Origin: Heterobasidion occidentale
Taxonomy: Eukaryota; Basidiomycota; Agaricomycetes; Russulales; Bondarzewiaceae
Direction: 5' to 3'
NCBI GenBank assembly: GCA_039111635.1
Contig: JBCAQO010000003.1
Location: forward strand, 1,736,001-1,800,000
Length of the DNA: 64,000 bases
Positions 45,712 through 56,416 of the stretch are shown one piece after another. Below the pieces are notes generated by a model. The model was not told the origin of the DNA, did no database searches, and was given only the letters and a program-made list of their open reading frames with translations. Each line of letters opens with the position of its first letter. Within the stretch, counting starts at the first letter, position 1. A program made the position numbers and the translations under genes.

Positions 45712-47249
45712 GCACTTGTGTCGACGATTCTACACCATCCGCATATCGCATCCTACCCAACCCAGCCCTTTCATCTCCGTGCCATGTCGTCTATTCTCTG
45801 TCAATGCAGTGTGTCAAAACTCTCCAGATCATCGCGCAAGTTCCAAACTATTCGCCGATGCCGCGCACGAGGAGGCTGAGGACAAACCGCCACCCAAACT
45901 CCCTGTCAAGACGGATGAATATGAAAATTGGACCGGGGAAGAGTCGATGCATGACGCGGTTCTGCGCATGCTCGTGGACAAGCATAAGCCTCTCCGGATG
46001 GGGACAATTCGGACTGCTGAGGAGAAGCTGAGACAGGCTCCCCCCCTGATAACGAGCGCTTTCTCTGCTCCTCTGAATGCCGACAATGTTGGCCCTTCTG
46101 CCAGCTCGTCTGACTCGAAAGTACATGACGCAGGTCAGGTCAGCCGTGCAAGTGAGCCCCTCTTGCCGTCGATAGAGGGTCACCGGCCATGGCACACCAC
46201 GTTCAAAGCCCCTTCGCACGCGACGTCCTCTGTTCGATATGGTCACATCGCGTCCTCGAAACCGTCCTCGCAAATATCTCACCTCACCGACGAGAAAGCT
46301 CGTAAGAAGGAAAAGGAACTCAAAAAGCGGGCGTTGAATGCTCAACGGCTTGGAAGCGCCAGGGAGAGCACCCTGAATTACCAACTGGGAATCAAGGGAT
46401 CGAAAAGCACGGCGAGGCCCAACCCTGCCAGTGTGAAGGGCTGGGCCAGTTTGGTGGAAGAGCGAATCGAAGTTCGTCTCTCGTTTTCTGTGCTCGCTTC
46501 CGGTATATCTTACACGGCACCGCAGAGAGCTCGCCTGCAGGGCGCCTTTAAAGCGATCAAAGGAAGGGGGCAGCCCATCCAGCGAAAGCCTGACGAGGGG
46601 AACCCTTTTGTCGGAAGAGAGGAGTACCTCTTGAATCGGATCGTGCAGCGTCAGGGCGCTGCGCCTCCGTGGGTAGAGATTCAAGGAGGTGCGCCTGCCA
46701 TCTCCATCGCCGATCTGAAACTACTGCAGGATCGGCGGTAGAGCTGACGGTAATCTTACCGGTTTAGAACTGGAACGTGCCGTCACCTCGTTCCGAGGTG
46801 TCCTCCGCGACTCATGGACCCGTCGTGCCATCCGCACGTTGACGATGTCGCAGCCTGCTGGGCTCTTACCCCCGCTGACGCTATCGTACGTGCGAGCACT
46901 GCGCGACGCAGAGTGGGAAGAACGGGAGCGCGCTTATCACGACACCGCTGTGGAGGAGCTCAATTCGTTGGTGCGGAAGTACAACGCGCTGGCACCTTAT
47001 GCTGTGCGCCGGCCGTATCATGTGCTTCAGGTGGAGCTGGAGAAGGCATATCAAGAGTGTGGGGAGGAGATCCTGCAGGGCATCGCGCAGCGGCTGCAGG
47101 ATCAGGCGAGGACTGGTGGCAGTGGTACATGGGCTGGGGACGAGCAGGAGGGTCAGAGTCATGGGGGTGCAAGTGTGATTGGACAGGATGCGAAGGCCGT
47201 TTTGAGGGTTCGCGACGTGATCCGGGGATGGTTCCGTTGGCGAAGATGA
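45712..47249 (+). CDS. DNAJC28-type DUF1992 protein, probably mitochondrial
   Basis: The conserved DUF1992 region is clear: GWASLVEERIE, then ARLQGAFKAIKGRGQPIQRK, NPFVGREEYLLNRIVQRQGA, PPWVEIQG and, after an intron that skips an in-frame stop at 46,739, ELERAVTSFRGVLRDSWTRR and AIRTLT. The C-terminal helix (VRALRDAEWEERERAYHDTA, VEELNSLVRKYNALAPYAVR) completes it, ending FRWRR at 47,249. Intron 46,472-46,525 is 54 nt and in frame. The start MHLCRRFYTIRIS at 45,712 is Arg-rich and Glu/Asp-free, like a mitochondrial presequence; an upstream ATG at 45,617 exists. Human DNAJC28 has a J domain before this region; none is seen here. Function unknown in fungi. Confidence 0.85.
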
Positions 47250-47842
47250 CATCGAGGAGAGTAGTGCGAGGTAAATGATGCGATCGTGCCAGACGGGTGT
47301 CGCGTAGTACGCTAATAATCAGCGACTATTGACAATGTCACTCTCGCATCGATAGTTTACATACAATGTGCCGATCCCTGTCGTGGGTCATGTTCCGTTT
47401 CTCCTCAGAATCTAGGAATATTCTGCAAGATGTGGAGCCGGTACACTTGGATTGATTAGCAGGATCATGACGGCCTCCTCAGATTTGCTGTCCACTTGGC
47501 AGAGTTGTTGACACGCCCCGAGATCAGTCTACAACACGCCTAATGTCCACGAGGCTAGCATGTGCAGATGGGCTCAAGTAGGCACAGAGCGGTGGTGTCG
47601 AGCTGCCGCTGGCCTCCAGTGGTCGAGCGACCTTTCCACTTCACAGTCACCTACGTCTTTTATCTGCTCGCAAGCTATCGGAACAATTTACTAAAGGAAG
47701 GCGTGTGCCCAAGTATCGACACAACATTTACCAAAGACGGCTGCGGTCCGGGAAATTCAGGGAACAATGAGCTCTGCCTCGTGTCCGCCTCGCGCCTCGC
47801 GCTTCGAACGTAAAAATGCGCCTGAGAACCCCCCATCTAATC
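47250..47842. other. Intergenic, DUF1992 gene to small-protein gene
   Basis: No coding or RNA feature seen. The right part is the promoter of the 78-residue protein. Confidence 0.5.
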
Positions 47843-47850
47843 TATATAAA
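47843..47850 (+). promoter_or_regulatory. TATA box of the small-protein gene
   Basis: TATATAAA, 118 nt upstream of the ATG at 47,968 and followed by a long CT-rich leader, the promoter style of a strongly expressed fungal gene. Confidence 0.55.
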
Positions 47851-47967
47851 CCGCCTTTCGTGCGTCTCCCCTCCCCACTCACCGTCCTCTGATATCTCCA
47901 GTAAACCCCTCGCCTTTACCGGCCCCGACCAACTCGCCCACTCTCAAGCACCTCGCCTCACCCTACC

Positions 47968-48391
47968 ATGTCCTCCGAAGAAATCATCGTGAGAAAATGT
48001 CCCGGCCTCGGCCGCAATGTCCCGCACGACTGATTTGCTTCCGTCTTGTTGTAGCCCGGCGACATCGTTGCCGTCCAGCACGGTGCCTACGGACGGAAAG
48101 AAGGCCTCGTTATCGGTTCCCACGTCGACTATGCAGTCAGTCTCTTGTATTGTCGAGGACGATAGTAAACAATCTGATTTCTCGTGCGCTGTACGCAGGG
48201 TCGACAAATAGTCGAAGTACAATTCGAACCCGGCGAGGTGTACAACGCATGGTATACTCAACTTCCCTTACACCACTTGTTTCGTCGCTGAACCGATGAT
48301 GCGTCGTAGGTACCCCACCGTCACTCGCGTCAAGCGCACCGTCTACACTCGCCCCAAACAGCGCACCATCGAGCGTCACATCTACTGGTGA
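47968..48391 (+). CDS. Conserved-looking 78-residue basic protein (KOW-like?)
   Basis: Four short exons join in phase: MSSEEII, PGDIVAVQHGAYGRKEGLVI and GSHVDYA, GRQIVEVQFEPGEVYNAW, and YPTVTRVKRTVYTRPKQR followed by TIERHIYW. All junctions are GT-AG and one splits a Trp codon. The segment GDIVAVQHGAYGRKEGLVIG has the glycine-spaced beta pattern of KOW or SH3-like barrels, and the C-terminus is Arg/Lys-rich, so nucleic acid contact is possible. I do not recognise a family. TATA box, CT-rich leader and clean short introns argue that it is a real, probably well expressed gene. Confidence 0.7.
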
Positions 48392-48969
48392 CCCATCCTC
48401 CGCGATCGCGGTGACCCCATCGCGGAGCGTGGGCTTTGGATTTCATTACCGTCGATCTGATCATATCACGCCTATACGACCTGTACAGCTCGTGCGTTAC
48501 ACTATCGTCGCTCCATGGCGGGTGACTGTGCTCCATTCTTCATGTTTATGCGCAGCTCGTTGCGGAGGAGGGCAGAGTAGATGCGCCTTGAGTGTACACA
48601 TAGATGGTATGGTATCATTGTCTGTACTTATACGCCTCTGGGGACTCCGGCTGCCAGGACTTCTTTATTATTACCTGCTTGCAGAATGGAACCGCTCTCT
48701 TTCGTATTGGAATGCTTGTGTTGGACACCGGGTCGAGAACGAAGAGGCCAGTTAGATCAAGTAGTTCACGATCGAGGGTTGTCGCTTGCCAGACAGCTGT
48801 TGTATGTCCAGGTGTCCGCAAAGGTGCGAAAGTTTGAAACATCACGGCATTGCAGTTAAGCAAACGTACGAGGAGAGATGTGAGGCAAAGCTGCGATTGC
48901 GATGTACACGATCTATCAAAATACAATCCACGTAGGATGGGTGGGATAGCATGAAAGCAATAATGTATA
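48392..48969. other. Intergenic between convergent genes
   Basis: 3' flanks of the small-protein gene and the deubiquitinase gene. Long open stretches here on both strands look like chance frames; no family resemblance. Confidence 0.45.
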
Positions 48970-51517
48970 CTATGCCCGGAGACCAACGGTCCTGGCAGGA
49001 GATATCTGCCTAGTGCGGATAGATTGTGGAGACTGAATGCGATGCTGAGGCGGTGGACGTCGCGCGGGAGAAGGTGATGGTGAATGAGTTGGTAGCTCTG
49101 ACAGAGAAGGCGGGGAAGCAAGATCAGGGCTCGGAGACGCGTCAGGCCGCAATGTTGAGGTGATCTCGATCTCAGGTGTCTGAGTTGACGGGACTTCGCC
49201 TTCAGCACCGTCGACTTGTAATGACGAATCTCGCGTCTGAGCGCTCGGGACAGATTCAGATGAACTTCCAGGCGAGCTGGAGGACTCTCTGGTTGAAACC
49301 CCAGAAGACCGACTCCGCCCAGCTTCGACACTCCTTATTACCCTCGCTCCAAACGTCCTCTCCGGAGTCGCGGCATCCGGAGCCTCACAAGGCATCGCAG
49401 TATCGCCCGAGGTCAGAGTCAACATGGAAGTCGTCGACCCATTAGCCTTTGGCTTTACGGTGTCTTCCGACCCTTTGGGGGAGCCTAATGGATAAATATG
49501 TGGACGCGGCTGGACGACCCGCTCATAATAAAGCATAAACGCGGCTGACCCCTCCTGCAGAACCGACTCGATACCACACTCGGATACTGAATCGTCGCTG
49601 ATCCTCAGCCAGCCTCGCCCGGGTCGTGCAGATGCAAGAATTTGCTCGTCGTCTTCGTCACTTTCGCGCACGGGCCCGTACTTCGTACATGTTTCGCAGT
49701 CACATTGAGGATAGTGGGGCATCTTGGGAGGGTTGAAACGAGAGGCGCCAGCGGAAAGTGGTCGGGGTTTGCGCCGGTAACAGACATAGTGTCCGAAGGA
49801 GTGTTGGCCGTAGTGGCAAACAAGGGCGGAGAGGCGGTAGATGACTCGCTGAGTTGAGAACATGGATGGTATGGGTGTCGAAGATCGAGGGATCGGTGGA
49901 GGTGGGGACGATATGGGGACAGATGGGGATGTAGAAAGTTTCCCGGAGGTCGTATATGGGGTTAGGTCTAGTAACTCTGGGAAATCAACACGACAAGTGT
50001 TTTTTGTCGCGTAATTTCCGTAGTGCATTGAACGGTTGAGATGAAGGGCAAGAACAGGAGGTGGCTGGCAGAAAAATCAATACAACCGTAATTTACCGTG
50101 ATGCTGGATATTATCTCACCCGGGCAACCATCGCCTGCTTCGTCGATGCTTTGCTGAACACCCTCTCCATCTTGACACCTTTGATATCGTCTTCTATCCG
50201 CTCTTCTTCCAAAGCAGCTTTCACGTTAGCCTCCAGCTTTCTGGCCTCTCGGGCCCTTTTCTTCTTCGAGCTAGATGCATTTTCATCTGCCTTAGCTGCT
50301 TCAGTCAACCTTTCGGCGTCCTGCCGCAGTCGACAAAGCGTCGCAAGCATCGAGCATTTCCTGCAGACACAGTCCATCAAAAGTTCTAGTCGCGTATAAT
50401 CCGCAAGGCAGTCCTCGATGTTGCAGTTTGTCTGTGCATGTAATTATATAGGTGACCTTTTCGGTGACAATAAGAGGTGACACGCACGGCCATACGAGGT
50501 AAATTCAGTTGCCAGCTATCAAAAGAAAAGTGCATCACGGCCTCCGTATATCCACATTCTACACAGCTGCGCCTATTGGCAGTCAAGCCGTCGAATACGC
50601 TTTTGCCCAACTCGCGGGTGGTGACTGGTAGATTTTGGGACAAGCCGCCGAGACCTCGGTCACGCAGGCCTTCATTGTCCACTACGGATGTTTCCTTCTT
50701 AATGCATTCGGAGACAAGCTGGAATAATTCCTGCGCATCCTGATGTTCGCGAGATGAGAATAGTGGACTTTTCTTTCCTGGTTCGTGGTTAGATAACGCG
50801 TTTATCATCCGTATTGGACGAATGGGTGAAGAATAGGATTTGGGGGTATTGAGGGCTGCGTGATATATGTGAGCGACGTTCTCGAGGTGCAGAGACAGAA
50901 GCCGCGCTGACTGTGTAGCAATTCTTGTAAGGCGTCTACCACGGGCGTTGGGACGTCAAGAGCTTCAGCTTTATCATGAATAGCATCTATACGCGGCTGA
51001 AGGTAAGATAGCGATGCTAAAGCCTGTAGTCGATGTCTTCAATAGAGGCAAATAGTTGCTCATCGCAGTGAACGGACCTGCATGGTCGAATTCATGAAGC
51101 AGTATGTGCCAGAAATGTTGACAAGTCCTGGGTAGTAATCATATGAGTCGTCCTCGCTGGATTCTAGTGTTTTATCTGCTTTTGAACTTAAGAACAGATG
51201 TCTGTCAATCGGCATTGAGAAGTACCTGGCTTTGCGTCTCCGCTTGCGAGCAACTGATCTGCACGCGTCCGAAGAGGTTTCTTCTTCCTGGGTCTCTCTG
51301 GCAGGGACCGCGCGGGCGAGTGACTGCTCCACCAATTCCAGGGCAGCGCCGCACTTACGGAGCTGAACATGTAGAGCACGGATGAAGCCAACGGATCAAA
51401 GTGTTTAACCAAGGATAGGACGAAGACGGGAATGAGTATAACGACAAGTAGAGGAGCGACCTGCTGGAGCAGCGAGTTGGAGAGCAGCTCTGAGAGGAAT
51501 GAGCGAGCGATGGACAT
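48970..51517 (-). CDS. UBP1: Membrane-anchored ubiquitin-specific protease (Ubp1-like)
   Basis: Cysteine protease of the USP/UCH family that removes ubiquitin. The N-terminus has one strong hydrophobic segment (LLQQVAPLLVVILIPVFVLS) followed by a basic stretch (PERPRKKKPLRTR), as in the ER-anchored form of yeast Ubp1. The catalytic Cys box is GLVNISGTYCFMNSTMQ, then REHQDAQELFQLVSE, CVECGYTEAVMHFSFDSWQL, a zinc-ribbon-like CVCRKCSML pair, and the His box CHYGQHSFGHYVCYRRKP followed by WLRISDDSVSECG and AAFMLYYERV. The C-terminal 150 residues are Ser/Pro-rich. Many introns. The Cys box differs from the canonical NxGxTC (see findings). The start is 410 nt from divergent CDC7. The subfamily name is inferred from the transmembrane start. 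Confidence 0.87.
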
Positions 51518-51927
51518 CGGTCAGAGGCGGGACTGTGGATGAGGCATCTCAGTGGTGGGGATGACGGAAGTTCGGTAATGAGGTCAGCATCCCATTGCGC
51601 CTCGCTGTCCTCGCACTTCCTCGCACACGCAGCATCACACCAGGCCACATAACTTTTCAACAACCGTGTACTGGTGTCCATTGCCCTCCGTATTTGACCT
51701 GAAGCTCTGTAAATTTATCTCGCCCGGGGACATACCTGACATTCCGGCCTGCCCTAATCTCGTCACGTGGTGCTCTCGTGGGGACCGTCGCGTCGCGCCT
51801 CGACGCGTCTCGTCATTTGCCGCCGGTCCTCGTGTTGCTGCTCCATCCAACGACTTTCTTCTTACCACATCGTACACATCCCAAAAAACGGTATCTGTAT
51901 ACTGCTACTTGCAGGGCCACTTTATCA

Positions 51928-52281
51928 ATGGCCACCGCTGCGTTGCTCTCGCGTCATTCGTCCAACCCTCTCGAGGTGCCATCCTCGGATGCCCGCAACC
52001 GCGCATACCTGAGTACCTATACCGCTGCGAAAGCGAGGGCAGGTATCGAGGAAGACTCTGACTATCAATCTGGGACAGGGATGGAGTACCAGTCTCACTT
52101 AGCCCAACTCTTTCCGAACTACGCAGCCTCCGTGACCCCGCGACCACCAGGCCAGACAACCAGACAAACTTTCGTCGACTTGGACGAGGATATGAGCAGC
52201 AACGAGGAGGAGATGGAGGTTGCCGATGCCGATCAAGAGCACGCCAGTGGCGCCCAAGATGATGATAGCAGCATGGAAGAA

Positions 52282-52314
<33 letters not shown>

Positions 52315-54225
52315 GATGAAGAGATGACCATTTACCTCAAGTCTAAGGTCGAGCAGGAGGCAATTCGGGAAGAGATTGCTGATTTGGAAAGAAACGTTCC
52401 ATCACTCCTTCCAGACTACCGAATTGTGGATCGACTGGGCACAGGCACGTTTTCTTCTGTCTACAAAGCCCTCGATGTCGGCTACAACACCAAGTGGGAT
52501 AACACTGCTTGGCATGGGCATCACCCGTCCATTTCTTCCGCTCACTATCAGTCCGCTATCCGACCATCTGGTAGTAAAGTGTTTGTTGCCATCAAAAGGA
52601 TCTATGTCACAAGCAATCCTGAACGAATCAGAAATGAGATCATGATCATGGAAGACTGTCGAGGGTGTAGACACGTCTCGCAATTAATAACAGCCTTTCG
52701 AGAAGAAGACCAAATTGTCGCTATCATGCCATACCACCGCAATGGAGACTTTCGAGTGAGTCCTTCCTTTTCGCATGATTGTATGCGCTGACATGCGACT
52801 AGGAAATGTATCGACTCTTATCTCTCGAAGGCGTGAAGGCCTATTTCCGATGCATGTTTAGAGCCTTGCGCGACATACACGCGCGAGGTATCATTCACCG
52901 AGATGTCAAACCTGCCAACTTCCTCTTTGACCCATATACGGGTACAGGCACCTTGTGTGATTTTGGCCTTGCATGCGTGAGCGCTTAGTTTATTACTCAC
53001 ATGCGTGTCAATTTGAATGTCGTCCAGCGCTTGGAACGAGGGCCCAATGCGGGTGCTTGCCTCCATACCCCGTACCAGAAAGGTCACCCGCATGGTCGAA
53101 TACGAAAGCATGATGAATACGACACCACTCACATAAAGAAAATGCAAAAAGACGCGCGCGCAAAATGCCTCCGATCATCAGACCGTGTCGGATACCTAGA
53201 CAACGATCCACGGTGAGCAGACAGTGTTCATTGTTCAATCTTCTTGATACTCATGGGGCAGTGGCGTTCCTGCGTTGTAGGCCTCATTCAAAAGCCAATC
53301 GAGCGGGAACAAGGGGGTTCCGGGCCCCCGAAGTTCTACTCAAATGTGGTGACCAGACTGGGGGTAGGCGCACATATCATGTTTTTACAGAAAACCTCTC
53401 AATCTGTGTCTGATGTAGCCATCGACGTGTGGTCTGCCGGGATGATTCTTCTTTTCTTTTTGATAAAGAAATTCCCCCTGTTCCAGTCAGGAGATGATGT
53501 AGAAGCTCTTGTGGAGATCGCGAGTATCATCGGAAAACGGAGAATGGAGAAGATTGCTACGCTACACAGTCTGCCTCGTCTTTCTTACTTTCGCAAGCAG
53601 TTTATCTGACCTCATGATCCTTCCAGGCCGAACGTTTGCCACCAACATCCCTTCCATCACGCTAGACGGAATTACATGGCGTGAGTTCATCGAACGCCAA
53701 AATCCGTCATTAAAGGTCCCCTGTCGACCGGACCCTCGCTTTTATCCCTACAATTCACTTTCTTCACAACGCCATGCACACAACTCACACCCACCGCCTC
53801 CCTCCTCTTCATCATCTTACTGTACTTCTCCCACATCATCCCAACATACACCCTCCTCGCCTCCCCCTCCCACCGAATCCTATGCTGATGACATAGAGAT
53901 GGCTCTGGACCTCGTCGAGAAGGTCATGAACCCTGATTCTACAAAGCGTATCACGCCCCGTCAAGCCCTGTACCACCCATTTCTCCACAATCCCGACGAG
54001 GCAGACGACGACTTCTTTCCGCATCCCTTTGGTGAGGGCGTATGCGGCAAGTATCATTTCGTTGATGAAGTGACGGAAGAGTTCTGCGTGCATGTGACTG
54101 TGAAAGGCAAAGACGGGACGAGTGAGACAAAGGTGAAGCGCGCAGTTGCAGGTGAGGGCATTGCGATGGGAAGGCATCCTTGTGAATTCCACAAGGATGA
54201 TGTCAGGTTTTCGGGATCCCTTTGA
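51928..54225 (+). CDS. CDC7: Cdc7 protein kinase (DDK catalytic subunit)
   Basis: Ser/Thr kinase that, with Dbf4, phosphorylates MCM to fire replication origins. A long acidic N-terminal region ([13 protein letters not shown]) precedes the kinase domain: [20 protein letters not shown] (glycine loop), VAIKRIYV (ATP-binding Lys), [13 protein letters not shown] (catalytic loop), LCDFGLA, and [13 protein letters not shown] (P+1 loop). Between DFGLA and GTRGFRAPE lies the long kinase insert expected of Cdc7 ([17 protein letters not shown]), and [15 protein letters not shown] follows. A Ser/Pro/His-rich second insert precedes [20 protein letters not shown] and [14 protein letters not shown]. It ends DVRFSGSL. 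The start at 51,928 is the first ATG after a pyrimidine leader; the frame is open further upstream to 51,778. Confidence 0.92.
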
Positions 54226-54441
54226 CTGCATCTTTCTAACATCCGCAATAAGTACTGTACACCATGGGATCCACATGTCTCTCAATACCATACCCAGCAA
54301 TGCATATTCAAGCACACGTATCCGTAAACGACCTGCACAGCCACCCATAAATGGAATCTATCTAAGCACACGTATCTATGTCCTGGTTTTTGAGTGCTTG
54401 CGAAGTACTGGGCAGATGATAGTCAACACGGAACAACAAGA

Positions 54442-54521
54442 TGACCACCGCAGGACTCGAACCTGCAGCCTAGGCTTCATCCTCTAGATCTCATTTATCA
54501 CCCTACGCCGTCCTAGCGGCC
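54442..54521 (-). pseudogene. tRNA-like pseudogene (3' half of a tRNA-Arg)
   Basis: The 3' acceptor strand, T arm and B box are identical over about 30 nt to the functional tRNA-Arg at 54,634-54,717, and AGCGGCC can still pair as a 5' acceptor strand. The D arm and anticodon arm, however, do not form, no A box (TRGYNNARNGG) is present and there is no T-run within 30 nt downstream. It looks like a tRNA whose 5' half was replaced. Confidence 0.6.
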
Positions 54522-54633
54522 TGTGTCAGACATACCAAGAGTATGCGAACCTACACCCAGCATATGCATTCTTCTCGCAAACAAGAATTGTATCACCCTC
54601 ATTGTAACAAAAATTGTATCACCTTCAAAACAA

Positions 54634-54717
54634 TGACCACCGCAGGACTCGAACCTGCAGCCTTTTGGTTACGTAAGGCAATCGAAGCCAAACGCGCTAC
54701 CATTGCGCCAGGTAGCC
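54634..54717 (-). tRNA. tRNA-Arg(TCG) with 12-nt intron
   Basis: Acceptor GGCTACC pairs with GGTGGTC, discriminator A. A box TGGCGCAATGG and B box GGTTCGAGTCC match consensus. The anticodon stem TTTGG/CCAAA encloses C-T-TCG-A, a 12-nt intron and A38. T stem GCAGG/CCTGC is perfect. Short T-runs follow on the minus strand. Anticodon TCG reads CGA and related arginine codons. Confidence 0.87.
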
Positions 54718-55278
54718 ATGACATGTATGCAGCAATATTTTGTCTCATGATGTTCCAGATCCATCAGGCTCTTGTAGTTTTGCTCTCGACGGTTGATTTT
54801 CATCCCTTTCCCTGACACAAACCGTTAGCAGCCCGCCAAACCTCACCGAAGCCTGAAGGTAAGAACGTCCGCAATGGCTCCTTCAACCTTCATCTTCGCT
54901 GTGTCTCCAGAATTGCAGTGTATCCAATGTCTCCACTACGCTATACACCTGGACAGATCTGGACGACTAGGGCGCCTGAGATTTCGGGACGGTTCCCATA
55001 CATAGGCTACCTCAGTAATCTCTAGGTTTCTTCTCTAACCCACGTGAGGTCCTTTTAAACCCACATCGGCTCCGGGTCGAGTCAGGGCTTACTGGGATCC
55101 CGATGTTTTAACTTCTGGCAGGCATCTACAGCGCAATTCAGCAGGTCCATACCATCCTCCAATTTCAAGACTGCTCCTCACATATACCTAATTGACGATA
55201 CTGAACACTGCAAAGTAAGCCGATCATTAGCACAATACTGCTACGAATGATCCAACCATCTGCTGACTAGTTAGTGCC
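54718..55278. other. Intergenic, tRNA-Arg to methyltransferase
   Basis: 560 nt with no coding segment or further tRNA that I can fold. Presumed promoter of the methyltransferase at its right end. Confidence 0.45.
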
Positions 55279-56094
55279 ATGTCGACCACCGCTGTATACA
55301 CCCACGGGCATCACGAGTCTGTCTTGCGTTCGCACTCCTGGCGCACTGCAACCAACTCGGCCGGGTATCTGCTGTCGTCTCTCCAACCACACATGCACAT
55401 CCTGGATGTAGGCTGTGGTCCTGGAACCATAACCATCGACTTCGCCGCGTTGGTCCCCCAGGGACAAGTCATCGGCCTGGAACCTACTTCAGGCGTTCTA
55501 GAGCAGGCGCGTGCCAATGCTTCCCAGCGAGGCGTGGATAATGTTCGCTTCGTCGTCGGCAGTGCATACGCGCTCGACTTTCCAGATGCCACCTTCGACG
55601 TCGTGCATGCCCATCAACTGCTGCAGCATCTAGGTGATCCCACCCAAGCCCTTCGTGAGATGCGTCGCGTCACCAAGCCGGGCGGCTTCGTCGCAGTGCG
55701 CGAGGCAGATTTCTCGGCCATGACGTGGTATCCCGAGGTGGAAGGGCTGAACGAATGGCGGGAGCTCTACTTCAAAGTCGCCCGTGCTAATGGCGGCGAG
55801 CCCAATGCCGGTCGCCGGCTCGTTGCGTGGGCGCTCAAAGCAGGTTTTGACAGAGCCAACATCACGACGACCGCTGGAACTTGGTGCTACAGCACTCCCG
55901 AAGAGCGCGCCTGGTGGAGTGGTATGTGGGCGGACCGTACTGCTCAGTCGGCCTTCGCAGACGGGGCAATAGACCATGATTTTGCCGACAAGGAGGGGCT
56001 TGCTCGCTTCGCGCAGATCTGGAGGGAGTGGGGTATCAAAGACGATGGTTGGTTTGCTCTCCTTCACGGCGAGATCATCTGTCACGTTGTATAG
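55279..56094 (+). CDS. Class I SAM-dependent methyltransferase
   Basis: Single-exon 271-residue methyltransferase of the UbiE/Methyltransf_11 type. Motif I HILDVGCGPGTITIDFAALV binds SAM; GQVIGLEPTSGVLEQARANA carries motif II with the acidic residue; NVRFVVGSAYALDFPDATFD and VVHAHQLLQHLGDPTQALRE are motifs III and IV; KPGGFVAVREADFSAMTWYP is the post-strand-5 block. The substrate cannot be told from sequence. No introns, in a window where most genes have many, and a bacterial-looking domain with no extension leave open horizontal acquisition, though intronless fungal relatives also exist. The start at 55,279 is an ATG in good context (GCCATGTCG). Confidence 0.88.
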   Translation: MSTTAVYTHGHHESVLRSHSWRTATNSAGYLLSSLQPHMHILDVGCGPGTITIDFAALVPQGQVIGLEPTSGVLEQARANASQRGVDNVRFVVGSAYALDFPDATFDVVHAHQLLQHLGDPTQALREMRRVTKPGGFVAVREADFSAMTWYPEVEGLNEWRELYFKVARANGGEPNAGRRLVAWALKAGFDRANITTTAGTWCYSTPEERAWWSGMWADRTAQSAFADGAIDHDFADKEGLARFAQIWREWGIKDDGWFALLHGEIICHVV

Positions 56095-56416
56095 CTGGTA
56101 TTCGAATTCACTCGTGGCGAAATCGTAATCTCGTCACTCGAAGACGTTGTACTTTTAGATCATTGGGACCCCCTTCTATCACAATTTTGTATCCTATAGC
56201 GCCCTGCATTTCGTACAGATCGTGCGCGCAATCTAGTCTCTGTTGTTGGTGGCCTCACATGGAAGATAATCGTCATGATGTAGATCTCTACATCAGTTCT
56301 TGTAGATGTGAGCTCATATGAATTTAGCGCCAAGAGATGGTGGCGTTTTAACTTCAAACCACTTCAGTACTGTACTCATTCAATCCGATTTCTCTCAAGC
56401 TTTCGTTAGAATCATC

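Noticed and set aside
48615..49331. 238-codon minus-strand frame
   Set aside because: Overlaps the deubiquitinase C-terminus in another frame; Leu/His/Arg-rich composition and no domain suggest chance.
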